From Phyllobacterium sophorae (lineage in GTDB: Bacteria; Pseudomonadota; Alphaproteobacteria; Rhizobiales; Rhizobiaceae), in the NCBI RefSeq assembly GCF_003010965.1, contig NZ_PGGM01000013.1, positions 1-64,000 on the forward strand: DNA of 64,000 nucleotides. Reading direction: 5' to 3'. This document shows, piece by piece, positions 55,148-64,000 of the stretch. The notes under the pieces were generated by a model. It had not been told where the DNA came from. It was given only the letters and a program-made list of their open reading frames with translations, and did not search any database. The translations under genes were made by a program, and so were the position numbers. Within the stretch, counting starts at the first letter, position 1; every line of letters begins with the position of its first letter.

Positions 55148-57441
55148 TGCCTGATCTTTTGCTTGAACTCCGCTCGGAAGAAATTCCCGCACGCATGCAG
55201 CGCAAGGCCGCGGGAGACCTGAAGAGGCTCGTGACCGACGGTCTGGTGGAGGCCGGCCTGACCTACGAGGCTGCAGGCGATTACTGGACGCCGCGCCGCC
55301 TCACTCTCGATATTCGTGGCCTTACCGCACGCTCCAAGGATGTGCATGAGGATCGCAAGGGCCCAAGCGTCAACGCGCCAGAACAGGCGATCGCCGGCTT
55401 TCTGCGTTCCGCAGGGCTCTCAGATATCTCCGAGGCCCATATTCATACCGATCCGAAGAAGGGCGATTTCTACGTCGCCCATCTGACCAGGCCCGGCCGC
55501 GGCGCCGAAGAGATCATCGCCGAGCTGATGCCGAAGATCATTCGCGAGTTTCCCTGGCCGAAGTCCATGCGCTGGGGTGCTGCGTCATCGAAGCCGGGCA
55601 GCCTCCGCTGGGTGCGTCCGCTGCAATCCATCGTCTGCACTTTCGGTCCCGAAACTGAAGAGCCGGTTGTCGTCGACTTCGAAATCGACGGCCTCCGCGC
55701 CGGCAATGTAACCTATGGCCATCGCTTCCTGAGCGACGGCCAGCCGATCACGGTTCGCCGTTTCGACGATTATGTGGCGAAGCTCGAAAAGGCCAAGGTT
55801 GTTCTCGATGCTGATCGCCGCAAGGAAATGATCCTTTCCGATGCCCAAAATATTGCGTTCGCATCCGGACTTGAGCTGGTCGAGGACGAGGGGCTCCTCG
55901 AAGAGGTGTCGGGATTGGTCGAGTGGCCTGTGGTGCTGATGGGCGAGTTCGAGGAAGAATTCCTCGCCATCCCTCCGGAAGTCATTCGCTTGACGATCAA
56001 GACCAACCAGAAATGTTTTGTCACGCGCAAGCAGGGCGAGAGCGAAAGCCTGTCGAACAGGTTCATTCTCATTTCCAACATCGAAGCAACCGATGGCGGC
56101 CGCGAAATCTCCTATGGCAATGGCAAGGTGGTTCGCGCACGCCTGTCCGATGCGCTGTATTTCTGGAATACCGATCAGCACGACCTGCCTGACATGCACA
56201 CGCTTGCCGCTGCAGGGATCAAGTTTGACCTCGATCTGAAGAAACCGCTGGATCAGCGCATGGCCCGGCTCGATGCCCTGAACGTCACATTCCACGCCAA
56301 GCTTGGAACACAAGGTGAGCGCGTCACCCGCATCAGGGCGCTTGCTCGCGACATTGCCCCATTGGTGGGTGCCGATCCTGCTTTGGCCATGCGAGCGGCT
56401 GTGCTGGCCAAGGCCGACCTCACGACGGAAATCGTCGGCGAGTTCCCTGAATTGCAGGGTGGCATGGGCCGCAAATATGCGCTGCTGCAGAAAGAACATC
56501 CTTCGGTTGCCGCCGCGATAGAGGAACATTACAAGCCGCAGGGTCCGTCCGATTTCGTGCCAACCGATTCGGTCTCGGTCACGGTCGCGCTTGCGGACAA
56601 GCTCGATACGCTTGTCGGTTTCTGGGCGATCGACGAAAAGCCCACCGGTTCGAAGGACCCCTTCGCCCTCCGGCGTGCCGCTCTAGGCGTTATTCGTCTG
56701 CTGCTTTCGAGCGATTGGAAAATCGAACTTCTGCCTGTTTTCCTTTCGGCCTTCGCACAGTTGCGCGAAGACAATATCGAACAGCGTGTCGAACAGTTCG
56801 AAGATCGCCAGGCCGCGCAGCAGTCCGGCGATGTCGATGGTGAGGAAGACGTCATCAACGCGATCTCCAGCTTCGAAAAGCATGTGCGCGACGAGGTGGC
56901 ACAACGGGCTCGGCCGGTTCTCTTCGACCTGCTGTCCTTCTTCCATGAGCGTCTGAAAGTGCACCTGCGTGATCTTGGTGCCCGTCACGACCTTATCGAT
57001 GCGGTCCTCACCGACGGCGCGGACAACCTGTTGCTGATCGCACGCCGCGTCGAAGCGCTGGTGGTCTTCCTCAACACCGAAGACGGCAAGAACCTTCTGG
57101 CCGGCACCAAGCGTGCCGCCAATATCTTGAGCGCCGAAGAGAAGAAGGGCACGGTCGTATCCGACGCCGTCGCTCCAGCTCTTTTCAGTCTCGATGAGGA
57201 AAAGCAACTCTATGCCGCGGTGAATCAAGCTGAGAGCCAGGCAGCGCAAGCGATTCAAAAAGAAGACTTTTCCGGCGCAATGATCGCGCTTAGCGTTTTG
57301 CGCGAACCAGTTGATTCATTCTTTGAGAAAGTACTGGTTAATGACGAGAATCCGGACGTTCGCGCCAACCGTTTGGCACTGCTTTCGCGTATTCGTACCG
57401 CGACAAATACGGTAGCGGACTTCTCGAAAATCGTTGGATAA
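55147..57441 (+). CDS. glyS: glycyl-tRNA synthetase beta subunit
   Basis: A 764-residue beta subunit that binds tRNA-Gly, starting [18 protein letters not shown]. It has the conserved [34 protein letters not shown] and [16 protein letters not shown] segments and a C-terminal anticodon-binding domain. Full length. A GC-rich hairpin lies 10 bp after the stop. Confidence 0.97.
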   Translation: MPDLLLELRSEEIPARMQRKAAGDLKRLVTDGLVEAGLTYEAAGDYWTPRRLTLDIRGLTARSKDVHEDRKGPSVNAPEQAIAGFLRSAGLSDISEAHIHTDPKKGDFYVAHLTRPGRGAEEIIAELMPKIIREFPWPKSMRWGAASSKPGSLRWVRPLQSIVCTFGPETEEPVVVDFEIDGLRAGNVTYGHRFLSDGQPITVRRFDDYVAKLEKAKVVLDADRRKEMILSDAQNIAFASGLELVEDEGLLEEVSGLVEWPVVLMGEFEEEFLAIPPEVIRLTIKTNQKCFVTRKQGESESLSNRFILISNIEATDGGREISYGNGKVVRARLSDALYFWNTDQHDLPDMHTLAAAGIKFDLDLKKPLDQRMARLDALNVTFHAKLGTQGERVTRIRALARDIAPLVGADPALAMRAAVLAKADLTTEIVGEFPELQGGMGRKYALLQKEHPSVAAAIEEHYKPQGPSDFVPTDSVSVTVALADKLDTLVGFWAIDEKPTGSKDPFALRRAALGVIRLLLSSDWKIELLPVFLSAFAQLREDNIEQRVEQFEDRQAAQQSGDVDGEEDVINAISSFEKHVRDEVAQRARPVLFDLLSFFHERLKVHLRDLGARHDLIDAVLTDGADNLLLIARRVEALVVFLNTEDGKNLLAGTKRAANILSAEEKKGTVVSDAVAPALFSLDEEKQLYAAVNQAESQAAQAIQKEDFSGAMIALSVLREPVDSFFEKVLVNDENPDVRANRLALLSRIRTATNTVADFSKIVG

Positions 57442-57450
57442 TAAGAAGAT

Positions 57451-57470
57451 AGGCGCGAAACTTCGCGCCT
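57451..57470. terminator. hairpin between glyS and small exported protein gene
   Basis: AGGCGCGAA (57451-57459) pairs with TTCGCGCCT (57462-57470) in an almost perfect palindrome. It separates convergent genes and could end either transcript. T-runs are weak on both strands. Confidence 0.5.
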
Positions 57471-57472
57471 TG

Positions 57473-57859
57473 CTATTGTACCCCCGCGCGAAGCGGCGTT
57501 GCCGCCACGTCAACAATTACCTTTTCCTGCGGTGGCTGGCCGGCCGGAACCAGTGGCGCGGCATTGGCGGCGATCAGCGAGTCGGAACTGGCGGGAACTT
57601 CCTTGCCCTGCAGGCGCGCCATATATTGCCGGGAGCGTTCTCGCCTTGCCGCATAGGCCTTGAGGCGCGCGGCCTCTTCGGCACGCTTGGCCTGACAGGG
57701 TGTGCAAATCGGATTGCCCTCCGCATCGAAACTGTCATAGCCGACATAAGAAACGGAATTCGGCCTTGCCGCAGGTCCCATCACCTCGATGGAATCCCCC
57801 GCATGGACGGATACCGTAAACAGCGCAATGGCAGTTGCGGCAATGATCTGGCGAAGCAT
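57473..57859 (-). CDS. hypothetical exported protein
   Basis: A 128-residue protein with a clear signal peptide (MLRQIIAATAIALFTVSVHA-G, cut near residue 20). The mature part has a CTPC motif (residues about 52-55) and a charged helical stretch. I do not recognise the family. It converges on glyS and diverges from the Sua5-type gene. The Cys pair could form a disulphide or bind a metal. Confidence 0.65.
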   Translation of the reverse strand: MLRQIIAATAIALFTVSVHAGDSIEVMGPAARPNSVSYVGYDSFDAEGNPICTPCQAKRAEEAARLKAYAARRERSRQYMARLQGKEVPASSDSLIAANAAPLVPAGQPPQEKVIVDVAATPLRAGVQ

Positions 57860-58028
57860 GGCAATCAGTCCCCGTTCGTTTCTTGACCACTCCTAACAGC
57901 CATTCATTGCCAAGCCTTATGCCGGATCGATTCAATTTTAAGCATGACCTCATTCAGTGCGTTCATCAGCTGATACTTGCAGCAGGTTACCACCATCGTG
58001 TAGGCAGTGCTCACGATCGGAGATTTCC

Positions 58029-59018
58029 TTGGCCCGGATCATGGGAACAGATGAGCAGGCAGTACGGACGGCAGCCATTGTGCTCGCCGAGGGCAAACTT
58101 GTCGCCATTCCAACTGAAACTGTCTACGGCCTTGCTGCGGATGCCACCAATGGCGAAGCAGTCGCCAGCATTTTCGAGGCGAAGGGCAGGCCGCATTTCA
58201 ATCCGCTGATCTGCCATGTTTCGGATGTCTCCATGGCGGAACGCTATGCGGTCATCGACCCGCAGTCGCGGCGGCTCATCGACGCGTTCTGGCCGGGGCC
58301 ACTGACGCTCGTGCTGCCTTTGAAGGCAGACACGGCAATCCATCCACTGGTCGCGGCGGGACTTGATACCATAGCGCTGCGCATGCCGCGCGGCGTTGCC
58401 GGAAAGATCATCGCTGCCCTCGACCGCCCCTTGGCGGCCCCCAGCGCCAACACATCCGGCAAGATCAGCGGAACGAGTGCGCCTGCCGTCGAGGATGACC
58501 TTGGCGCCAGGATTGCCCTGATCCTCGATGCCGGTCCATCCGAGGTGGGGCTGGAGTCCACGATCGTCAAAGTCGATGGCGATGCGGTTCAGCTGCTCCG
58601 TCCCGGCGGCCTGGCGGCGGAAGACATAGAAGCCTTCATCGGCAAAAAGCTTGAACGCATAGATCAGCGTTCTGCCATTGAAGCCCCGGGAATGTTGGCC
58701 TCGCATTATGCGCCAGCAGCGGGCGTTCGGCTCAATGTGCATGAGGTGCGGGAAGGCGAGGCCTTGCTTGCCTTCGGGCCGGTGCGCGCGAGTGGCGCTG
58801 CCCTTGCCGCGGCAAGCCTCAATCTCAGCGAGGCCGGAAATCTGCGCGAAGCTGCCGCCAACCTCTTTGACTACATGAAACGCCTTGATCGCCTCGGCAG
58901 TGCTGTGATCGCCGTAGAGCCGATCCCTTTTAACGGACTTGGCGAGGCCATCAATGACCGGCTTGTCCGTGCTGCCGCGCCGCGGATACCCTCGATGACT
59001 GTGGAACAGATAAAATGA
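58029..59018 (+). CDS. threonylcarbamoyl-AMP synthase (Sua5/YwlC type)
   Basis: Makes threonylcarbamoyl-AMP for the t6A37 modification of ANN-decoding tRNAs. The long (329-residue) Sua5 form has a TsaC-like domain (IPTETVYGLAADATN, LRMPRG, SANTSGKISGTSA) and a C-terminal Sua5 domain after the linker APGMLASHYAPAAGVRL. TTG 58029 has GGAGA 5-6 nt upstream; ATG 58041 is the alternative. It overlaps the next gene by 4 bp. Confidence 0.92.
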   Translation: MARIMGTDEQAVRTAAIVLAEGKLVAIPTETVYGLAADATNGEAVASIFEAKGRPHFNPLICHVSDVSMAERYAVIDPQSRRLIDAFWPGPLTLVLPLKADTAIHPLVAAGLDTIALRMPRGVAGKIIAALDRPLAAPSANTSGKISGTSAPAVEDDLGARIALILDAGPSEVGLESTIVKVDGDAVQLLRPGGLAAEDIEAFIGKKLERIDQRSAIEAPGMLASHYAPAAGVRLNVHEVREGEALLAFGPVRASGAALAAASLNLSEAGNLREAAANLFDYMKRLDRLGSAVIAVEPIPFNGLGEAINDRLVRAAAPRIPSMTVEQIK

Positions 59019-60430
59019 CCCTGACGCCTGACCTTGTTCAACGCTTCATTGCGATTGTCGGTGAAAAGAATGCGCTGCGCGATCCGCGCGATATCGAGCC
59101 TTATCTGATCGAGCCGCGCGAGAAATTCGGTGGCAAGACGTCGATGGTTCTGCGGCCGTCCGAAGTTGAAGAGGTCTCGGCAATTCTCAAGCTGGCGACC
59201 GCAACCGGAACGGCTATTATTCCCCAAGGCGGCAATACGGGCCTCGTCGGCGGTCAAATGCCGGATGAAAGCGGTCAGCAGGTTATCCTGTCCCTGTCGC
59301 GGTTGAACAGGATCCGCTCGATCGATCCGGCCGGTAATCTCGCCATTGTCGAGGCAGGCGTTGTGTTGAAGACGCTGCAGGACGCTGCCGAGAACGAGGG
59401 CAGGCTGTTTCCGCTCTCGCTCGGTTCTGAAGGCTCCTGTCAGATTGGCGGCAATCTCTCTTCCAATGCGGGTGGGACTGCGGTTCTCGCCTACGGCAAT
59501 ACGCGTGAGCTTTGCCTCGGCGTCGAGGTTGTTCTGCCGACGGGCGAGATCCTCAACGATCTGCGTTATGTCAAGAAAGACAATACGGGCTATGATCTGA
59601 AGGATTTGTTTGTCGGCGCAGAAGGTACGCTTGGGGTAATCACAGCGGCAGTGGTGAAGCTGTTTCCGCTACCGAGAGGAAAAGGCGTCGCCTATGCTGG
59701 CCTCGCCAGTCCGGAAGATGCTTTGAAACTCCTTGGACTGGCGCAGGGTCATGCAGGCCCATCGCTTACCGGTTTCGAACTCATGCCGCGTATTGGCGTG
59801 GAGTTCTCCGTCGCTCATACGGACGGCGTGCGTGATCCGCTTGATGCCCCGCATCAATGGTATGTTCTCATCGACATTTCCTCGTCACGATCCGCGGAAG
59901 ATGCACGCGAAACCATTGAAGCAATTCTGATGGAAGCCTACGAGGCGGGACTTGTAGAAGACGCAGCAATCGCTGACAGCACGGCCCAGGAAAAATCGTT
60001 CTGGCATATGCGCGAGGCCATGTCGCTTGCGCAAAGACCGGAAGGCGGATCGATCAAGCACGATATTTCCGTGCCGGTCGCAAAGATCCCGGATTTCATC
60101 GCAGAAGCCGATGCGGCTGTGCTCGATCTGATCCCCAGTGCGCGCATCGTTTGCTTCGGGCACATGGGCGATGGCAACTTGCACTACAACATCTCCCAGC
60201 CGGTCGGCGCCGACAAGGAGGCTTTTCTTGCCCGCTGGGTAGAAATCAACAAGCGGGTACATGACATTGTCCGTTCCTATAAAGGCTCGATCTCGGCCGA
60301 GCACGGCATAGGTCAGTTGAAGCGCAAGGAGCTTTCGGAAACCAAATCGCCCGTGGCATTGGATCTGATGCGCCGGATCAAGAAATCCTTCGATCCTGCG
60401 GGCATAATGAATCCGGGCAAAGTGCTCTGA
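59015..60430 (+). CDS. FAD-linked oxidoreductase (D-2-hydroxyacid dehydrogenase type)
   Basis: A 471-residue VAO-family flavoprotein. The FAD site is PQGGNTGLVGG (about residues 69-79) with GGNLSSNAGG later; the C-terminal FAD-oxidase domain has GHMGDGNLHYN (metal His pair) and EHGIGQLKRKEL. Relatives include D-2-hydroxyglutarate dehydrogenase and GlcD-type glycolate or D-lactate dehydrogenases; the substrate is not settled. It is translationally coupled to the Sua5-type gene (ATGA overlap). The link with tRNA modification is not obvious and may only be an operon convenience. Confidence 0.88.
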   Translation: MTLTPDLVQRFIAIVGEKNALRDPRDIEPYLIEPREKFGGKTSMVLRPSEVEEVSAILKLATATGTAIIPQGGNTGLVGGQMPDESGQQVILSLSRLNRIRSIDPAGNLAIVEAGVVLKTLQDAAENEGRLFPLSLGSEGSCQIGGNLSSNAGGTAVLAYGNTRELCLGVEVVLPTGEILNDLRYVKKDNTGYDLKDLFVGAEGTLGVITAAVVKLFPLPRGKGVAYAGLASPEDALKLLGLAQGHAGPSLTGFELMPRIGVEFSVAHTDGVRDPLDAPHQWYVLIDISSSRSAEDARETIEAILMEAYEAGLVEDAAIADSTAQEKSFWHMREAMSLAQRPEGGSIKHDISVPVAKIPDFIAEADAAVLDLIPSARIVCFGHMGDGNLHYNISQPVGADKEAFLARWVEINKRVHDIVRSYKGSISAEHGIGQLKRKELSETKSPVALDLMRRIKKSFDPAGIMNPGKVL

Positions 60431-60444
60431 AGTTCTCAGAGCAC
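60422..60444 (+). terminator. hairpin at end of oxidoreductase gene
   Basis: A perfect 9-bp stem, GTGCTCTGA (60422-60430) and TCAGAGCAC (60436-60444), loops AGTTC; the gene's stop codon is inside the stem. It is followed by ATTT, so termination would be weak. Confidence 0.5.
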
Positions 60445-60785
60445 ATTTGGAAAATCACTGCGGAGACTGAGATGGAGTGAGTTCCGGGAACCGGAACGCA
60501 GCGGTTGCTGTGAGTACCTGGCGCAGAAAATCACGTCAGATGAATGGCGCAGGAGAGTTCCAGGCTCTCAATCTTTTGTTCATGCCTATTACCAAAATCT
60601 TGGGGCTGGTTGGGTTTCGATAACCATCCTTTTTGATCAGAAACAGTTAACCCAGTTCGTTAAGCGGGATTGGGAAAGTTGGCGCCTATTGTTTCCCCAT
60701 ACGAGACCAGAAAATGGTCCGCTCTACAGGGAAATACAAAGAGAAGACCGGAAAACCGGCTCTCAGGATCGACAGAAGGCGTCAC
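60445..60785. other. intergenic region, no gene recognised
   Basis: No protein-like frame is seen here. A perfect 7-bp hairpin with a 3-nt loop (GTTCCGG-GAA-CCGGAAC) lies at 60481-60497. The AT-richer stretch around 60590-60680 may contain the promoter of the DUF6101 gene, but no convincing -35/-10 pair was found. Confidence 0.35.
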
Positions 60786-61358
60786 ATGAAGAAAACCGGA
60801 GCCAAGCCGGTTTGGGCAGGTCGGGAGTTCCGGCTTGACCCATTCCATCTACCACAGACGGTCACCTATGCCACGCGCGACGATCGCGGCGACATCACCT
60901 TCACGCTGCACGAACGGGGTGCTGTGGTGAAGCGGTTGTTGCCGGCGAGCCATCTGCCAGTCTCGCTCGCCTTGCCGGCCTGCGCTTTTTTAGGCGTGAC
61001 AGCACGGGCCACTGAAGATGACATCGGGGACATCACCGTAACTCTGGAGCTGATGCACACAGACCCGCATCTTTCGGTGCCGCTGCTGGTCGCGCATGAC
61101 CTCAATGACATTGCGGCCGATTGGCGCGCCTGGTCGTCACTTTTCAAACTGCCGATGATGCTCGTCGAAGAAGACGGTGTTGCGCGGCAGCTCGATCAGA
61201 GCATCGGCCCGGTTGCAGTTTCAGCGCCAAAGGAGCGTCGTCAGGGTCGCGAACCGCGCCGCCGCCGTCCTCGCTTTCTTGCCCGCCGCAAGGTTGGCGA
61301 TCTTGGCCTGCGTCTTGTGATTGGCGGCGAGGAGATTATTGCTCAGGGCGCGAAGTAG
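60786..61358 (+). CDS. DUF6101 family protein
   Basis: A 190-residue protein with the DUF6101-type core: FRLDPFHLPQTVTYATRDD and LARRKVGDLGLRLVIGGEEIIA at the end, and a basic RRRRPRFLARR segment (about residues 157-167). This family is found in alphaproteobacteria, with no known function. ATG 60786 has GAAGG 6 nt upstream; the frame is open from 60714 but that part has no matching features. Confidence 0.72.
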   Translation: MKKTGAKPVWAGREFRLDPFHLPQTVTYATRDDRGDITFTLHERGAVVKRLLPASHLPVSLALPACAFLGVTARATEDDIGDITVTLELMHTDPHLSVPLLVAHDLNDIAADWRAWSSLFKLPMMLVEEDGVARQLDQSIGPVAVSAPKERRQGREPRRRRPRFLARRKVGDLGLRLVIGGEEIIAQGAK

Positions 61359-62027
61359 CGGTTCTTAACCCGGCAGCGATGTCGCGCTGGCCAAGTGCCA
61401 GAAATCGCAAGAGAGGGATCGTTTCGCGATGATCTCGCCGTGGTTGAAAAGCACCTTCCTCTCCGTCATCCTCGGGTCAAGCCCGAGGATGACGGAGAGG
61501 GAGACACCCTGCGATTATTGGAGAAGAAGGTGCCTGTCGACCCTTGCACGATCTCACCGCACGCAAAATAATGCTGCTAACTTATCCAACACCTGCAAAC
61601 CTCGTTTATCCTAACCCCGTCCTTTCCATGGGGAGCTGCTTCCGGAGCCGTTCGAAAGTGGGGGAGGACGGCGTGTCGATGTGCGGGCAACGGACCCGGG
61701 CAGCGGCCGACCTGTTCGTCTTCGGAGGTCAATCTGCCTGACACACAGATATTGCCTGCGTTGTTGATGCCGACGCCAATTGTGCGGACACTGCACCGAC
61801 GGCGACGATGGGCCCGGACTCCAGGCGCTCATCCACTCGCCCCGCGGAACAGGCAGAAGCCGGCCGGCAGGGGGAAAACGTCAGCGGGCGGTCTTCGGAT
61901 CGCATATACCTTCTACCAAGACGCGCTTCGACGACCGCCCGTCTTCCCTAACCACTCAATGGCCAGACTCAGAGAATGAGGGCGTGGCGGGGGAAAGCCA
62001 CACCCGGTTCTTTGACATCGCGATGGT
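61359..62027. other. gene-poor region with a dispersed repeat
   Basis: A 669-bp stretch between the DUF6101 gene and ubiA. Short open frames exist, but none has recognisable protein features. It contains the perfect palindrome at 61458-61500 and, near its end, a hairpin at 61980-62005 (9-bp stem, 8-nt loop) that may terminate ubiA on the minus strand. The rest is unexplained. Confidence 0.4.
61458..61500. repeat. 43-bp perfect palindrome of alphaproteobacterial repeat type
   Basis: Nineteen bases (61458-61476) are exactly complementary to 61482-61500, with a TCAAG loop; the core reads GTCATCCTCGGG and its complement. Elements with this core are common in alphaproteobacterial intergenic DNA. 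Read as RNA it forms a very stable hairpin, but there is no T-run, so it is more likely a mobile-type repeat or RNA stabiliser than a terminator. Confidence 0.75.
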
Positions 62028-63023
62028 CTAGAAGAGTGGCTTGACGACGGTCCACAGCCCGCCAAATACCAGGCCGAGGAAGATCAGCCAGCCGACGATG
62101 GTATTCGACTTGAACAGCCGCAGGCATTCGGTCGGGTTGTCAATGTCGAGGGTCATGATCTGCCGGTACATATGCGCGCCGGCAGCCAGCAGCCCGGCAA
62201 CGGCGGGCATTTGCACTTCGGCAACGGCAAAAGCCCCTAGGAACAGGCCCAGCGCGCCGCCATAGAGAACCACCAGGGCTTCGCGCGTCCGGCTGCCAAA
62301 TAGTCTGGCTGTCGAATGTACCCCCACCAGTGCGTCGTCCTCCTTGTCCTGATGGGCATAGATCGTGTCATAGCCGATCACCCACAGGATCGATCCCGCA
62401 TAGAGCAGGACGGCTGGCCAGTCGAGCGAGCCGAAATGTGCGGACCACCCGACAAGCGAACCCCAGGAAAAGGCAAGGCCAAGAACGAGTTGCGGCCAGT
62501 TGGTGATTCGCTTCATGAAGGGATAGATGGCGACAATCACCAGCGATCCGATCGCAAGGACAATTGTGAAGAAGTTGAACTGAAGGACAACCGCCAGTCC
62601 TGCCAGTGCTTGCAGGACCAGGAAGATCTTGGCTTGCTTGCGGGTCACCTGACCGGAGGGAAGCGGCCGCGAGCGGGTACGCGCGACCTTGTTATCGATA
62701 TCCTCGTCGGCAAGATCATTATAGGTGCAACCAGCGCCGCGCATGGCTATGGCGCCAATCAGAAACAGGGCCAGATGATAGGGTGAAGGCAGTACCGACC
62801 AGAAAGGGTCGCCGACTTTTGCACCTGCGCTCGCCGAAAGCGCAGTCGCCCACCAGCACGGCCACAACAGGAGCCACCAGCCGATGGGCCGGTCCCAGCG
62901 TGCCAGCTGCGCATAGGGCCAGAGCCAGTTCGGCAAGGTGCGATAGACCCAATGGCCCGACGGCGCATCGAAAACACGGCCACGGGTTTCCGTTGACTGG
63001 ATAATGTCTTTTTCTGGTGTCAT
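62028..63023 (-). CDS. ubiA: 4-hydroxybenzoate polyprenyltransferase
   Basis: Inner-membrane prenyltransferase that attaches the polyprenyl tail to 4-hydroxybenzoate in ubiquinone synthesis. The 331 residues form about nine helices; the two aspartate-rich motifs [11 protein letters not shown] and [12 protein letters not shown] bind the diphosphate through magnesium. ATG 63023 has AAGG 7 nt upstream; the frame extends 12 codons further to 63059 without a ribosome site. Confidence 0.94.
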   Translation of the reverse strand: MTPEKDIIQSTETRGRVFDAPSGHWVYRTLPNWLWPYAQLARWDRPIGWWLLLWPCWWATALSASAGAKVGDPFWSVLPSPYHLALFLIGAIAMRGAGCTYNDLADEDIDNKVARTRSRPLPSGQVTRKQAKIFLVLQALAGLAVVLQFNFFTIVLAIGSLVIVAIYPFMKRITNWPQLVLGLAFSWGSLVGWSAHFGSLDWPAVLLYAGSILWVIGYDTIYAHQDKEDDALVGVHSTARLFGSRTREALVVLYGGALGLFLGAFAVAEVQMPAVAGLLAAGAHMYRQIMTLDIDNPTECLRLFKSNTIVGWLIFLGLVFGGLWTVVKPLF

Positions 63024-63163
63024 GGTTTGACCTTGGCCAGCGGCCAACTCCGCAGTCAAGCACTATACGCGGTTTTTCAGGGCAAATTTGCGATTGTAAG
63101 CTTGACCCCTTGGCCTCAAGGCCATACCGACACGGCAAATCTTCTCAATGCGGAGCAATCTCG

Positions 63164-64000
63164 ATGAATGTCTTGCTGATAGGTTCCGGTGGCCGTGAAC
63201 ACGCGCTGGCATGGAAGATCGCAGCTTCGCCAGTTCTGACCAAACTCTACTGCGCGCCGGGCAATCCGGGGATTGCGAGCGTTGCCGACTGTGTCGCTCT
63301 CGATCCAGCCAAGCACGCGGAGATCGTTGCGTTCTGCAAGCAGAACTCCATCGACTTCGTGGTCGTTGGCCCCGAGGCTCCGCTGGTTGCCGGGATCGCC
63401 GATGATCTGCGGGCGGCGGGCATCTCGGTGTTTGGACCATCCAAGGCGGCGGCACGTCTGGAAGGTTCCAAAGGCTTCACCAAGGATCTCTGCGCCCGCT
63501 TCAACATACCGACAGGTGCCTACCAGCGCTTCACTCAAGCGGAAGCGGCCAAAGCCTATGTCCGCCAGCAGGGCGCACCGATTGTCGTCAAGGCCGATGG
63601 CCTTGCTGCTGGCAAGGGCGTCGTCGTTGCTTTCGAAATTCAGGAAGCACTCGACGCGGTGGACGCATGCTTCGACGGAGCGTTCGGCGGTGCCGGTGCA
63701 GAGGTTGTGGTGGAAGAGTATCTGGATGGTGAAGAAGCCAGCTTCTTCTGCCTGTGCGACGGCAAGACGGCACTGCCCTTCGGGACGGCGCAGGATCACA
63801 AGCGCGTTGGTGATGGCGATACGGGAGCGAACACCGGGGGCATGGGCGCCTATTCGCCTGCCCCGGTGATGACGCAGGACATTATCGACCGCACCATGCG
63901 CGAACTGATCGAGCCGACCGTGCGCGGCATGGCGGAAATCGGCTCGCGCTTCAGTGGTGTGCTGTTTGCCGGTCTGATGATCACCAAGGATGGTCCGAAG
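63164..64000 (+). CDS. purD: phosphoribosylamine--glycine ligase, 5' part
   Basis: GARS (PurD) joins glycine to phosphoribosylamine in purine synthesis. The first 279 codons are in the window; the gene runs off the right edge without a stop. [33 protein letters not shown] and the ATP-grasp segment [17 protein letters not shown] are diagnostic, and [17 protein letters not shown] follows. GGAG lies 9 nt before the ATG. It diverges from ubiA. Confidence 0.96.
   Translation, partial: MNVLLIGSGGREHALAWKIAASPVLTKLYCAPGNPGIASVADCVALDPAKHAEIVAFCKQNSIDFVVVGPEAPLVAGIADDLRAAGISVFGPSKAAARLEGSKGFTKDLCARFNIPTGAYQRFTQAEAAKAYVRQQGAPIVVKADGLAAGKGVVVAFEIQEALDAVDACFDGAFGGAGAEVVVEEYLDGEEASFFCLCDGKTALPFGTAQDHKRVGDGDTGANTGGMGAYSPAPVMTQDIIDRTMRELIEPTVRGMAEIGSRFSGVLFAGLMITKDGPK

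Overview
This window looks like a chromosomal segment of an alphaproteobacterium of the order Hyphomicrobiales (Rhizobiales), most likely near Phyllobacteriaceae, Brucellaceae or Rhizobiaceae. The evidence is a BacA/SbmA peptide transporter, an Fo-only ATP synthase operon carrying both b' and b subunits, glyQ-glyS, an alphaproteobacterial PA0069-type radical SAM gene, DUF6101 and DUF2007 genes, an IRO-like iron box, and Rhizobiales-type palindromic repeats. No rRNA, tRNA, CRISPR array or insertion sequence was recognised. The family-level placement is an inference.

Layout. 1-9.8 kb holds housekeeping and small metabolic genes: an RsmB-type rRNA methyltransferase, tspO, mtnN, guaA, ureidoglycine aminohydrolase, a SixA-like phosphatase, acylphosphatase, cpdB and an enolase-superfamily enzyme. 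9.8-14.8 kb is a probable iron-complex ABC importer (ATPase, permease, two tandem binding proteins) diverging from a methyltransferase across an iron-box-like palindrome. 15-23.1 kb has an MFS transporter, bacA, a polysaccharide deacetylase, an nnrU-family gene, a YfgM-like protein, der and a SleB-type hydrolase. 23.1-24.4 kb is a small TetR-led operon ending in a gene fragment.

24.7-41.2 kb is the accessory centrepiece. A two-component system flanks a 2516-residue animal-type haem peroxidase fused to RTX repeats. After it come a chimeric ORF (ABC-transporter piece joined to an RTX tail), a type I secretion ATPase, a second RTX protein with an N-terminal membrane segment, and a HlyD-family adaptor. 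No TolC-like outer-membrane gene is present, so that partner must be encoded elsewhere. The likely working model is that the kinase and regulator sense a surface or metal signal and control a secreted calcium-binding peroxidase; this link is inferred from position only.

41.5-64 kb returns to core genes: the Fo ATP synthase operon (atpI-B-E-b'-b), rnhB, the radical SAM gene, moaB, ispE, an S49 peptidase, a TrmN6-type methyltransferase, a polyprenyl diphosphate synthase, a TPR protein, glyQS, a Sua5-type gene, an FAD-linked oxidase, DUF6101, ubiA and the 5' part of purD. The polyprenyl synthase and UbiA act in successive steps of ubiquinone synthesis.

The most unusual items are the peroxidase/RTX secretion locus and its chimeric ORF, a perfect 16-bp inverted repeat enclosing the rnhB start codon, an apparently leaderless self-regulated TetR gene, and a palindrome plus direct-repeat array before the ureidoglycine aminohydrolase gene.
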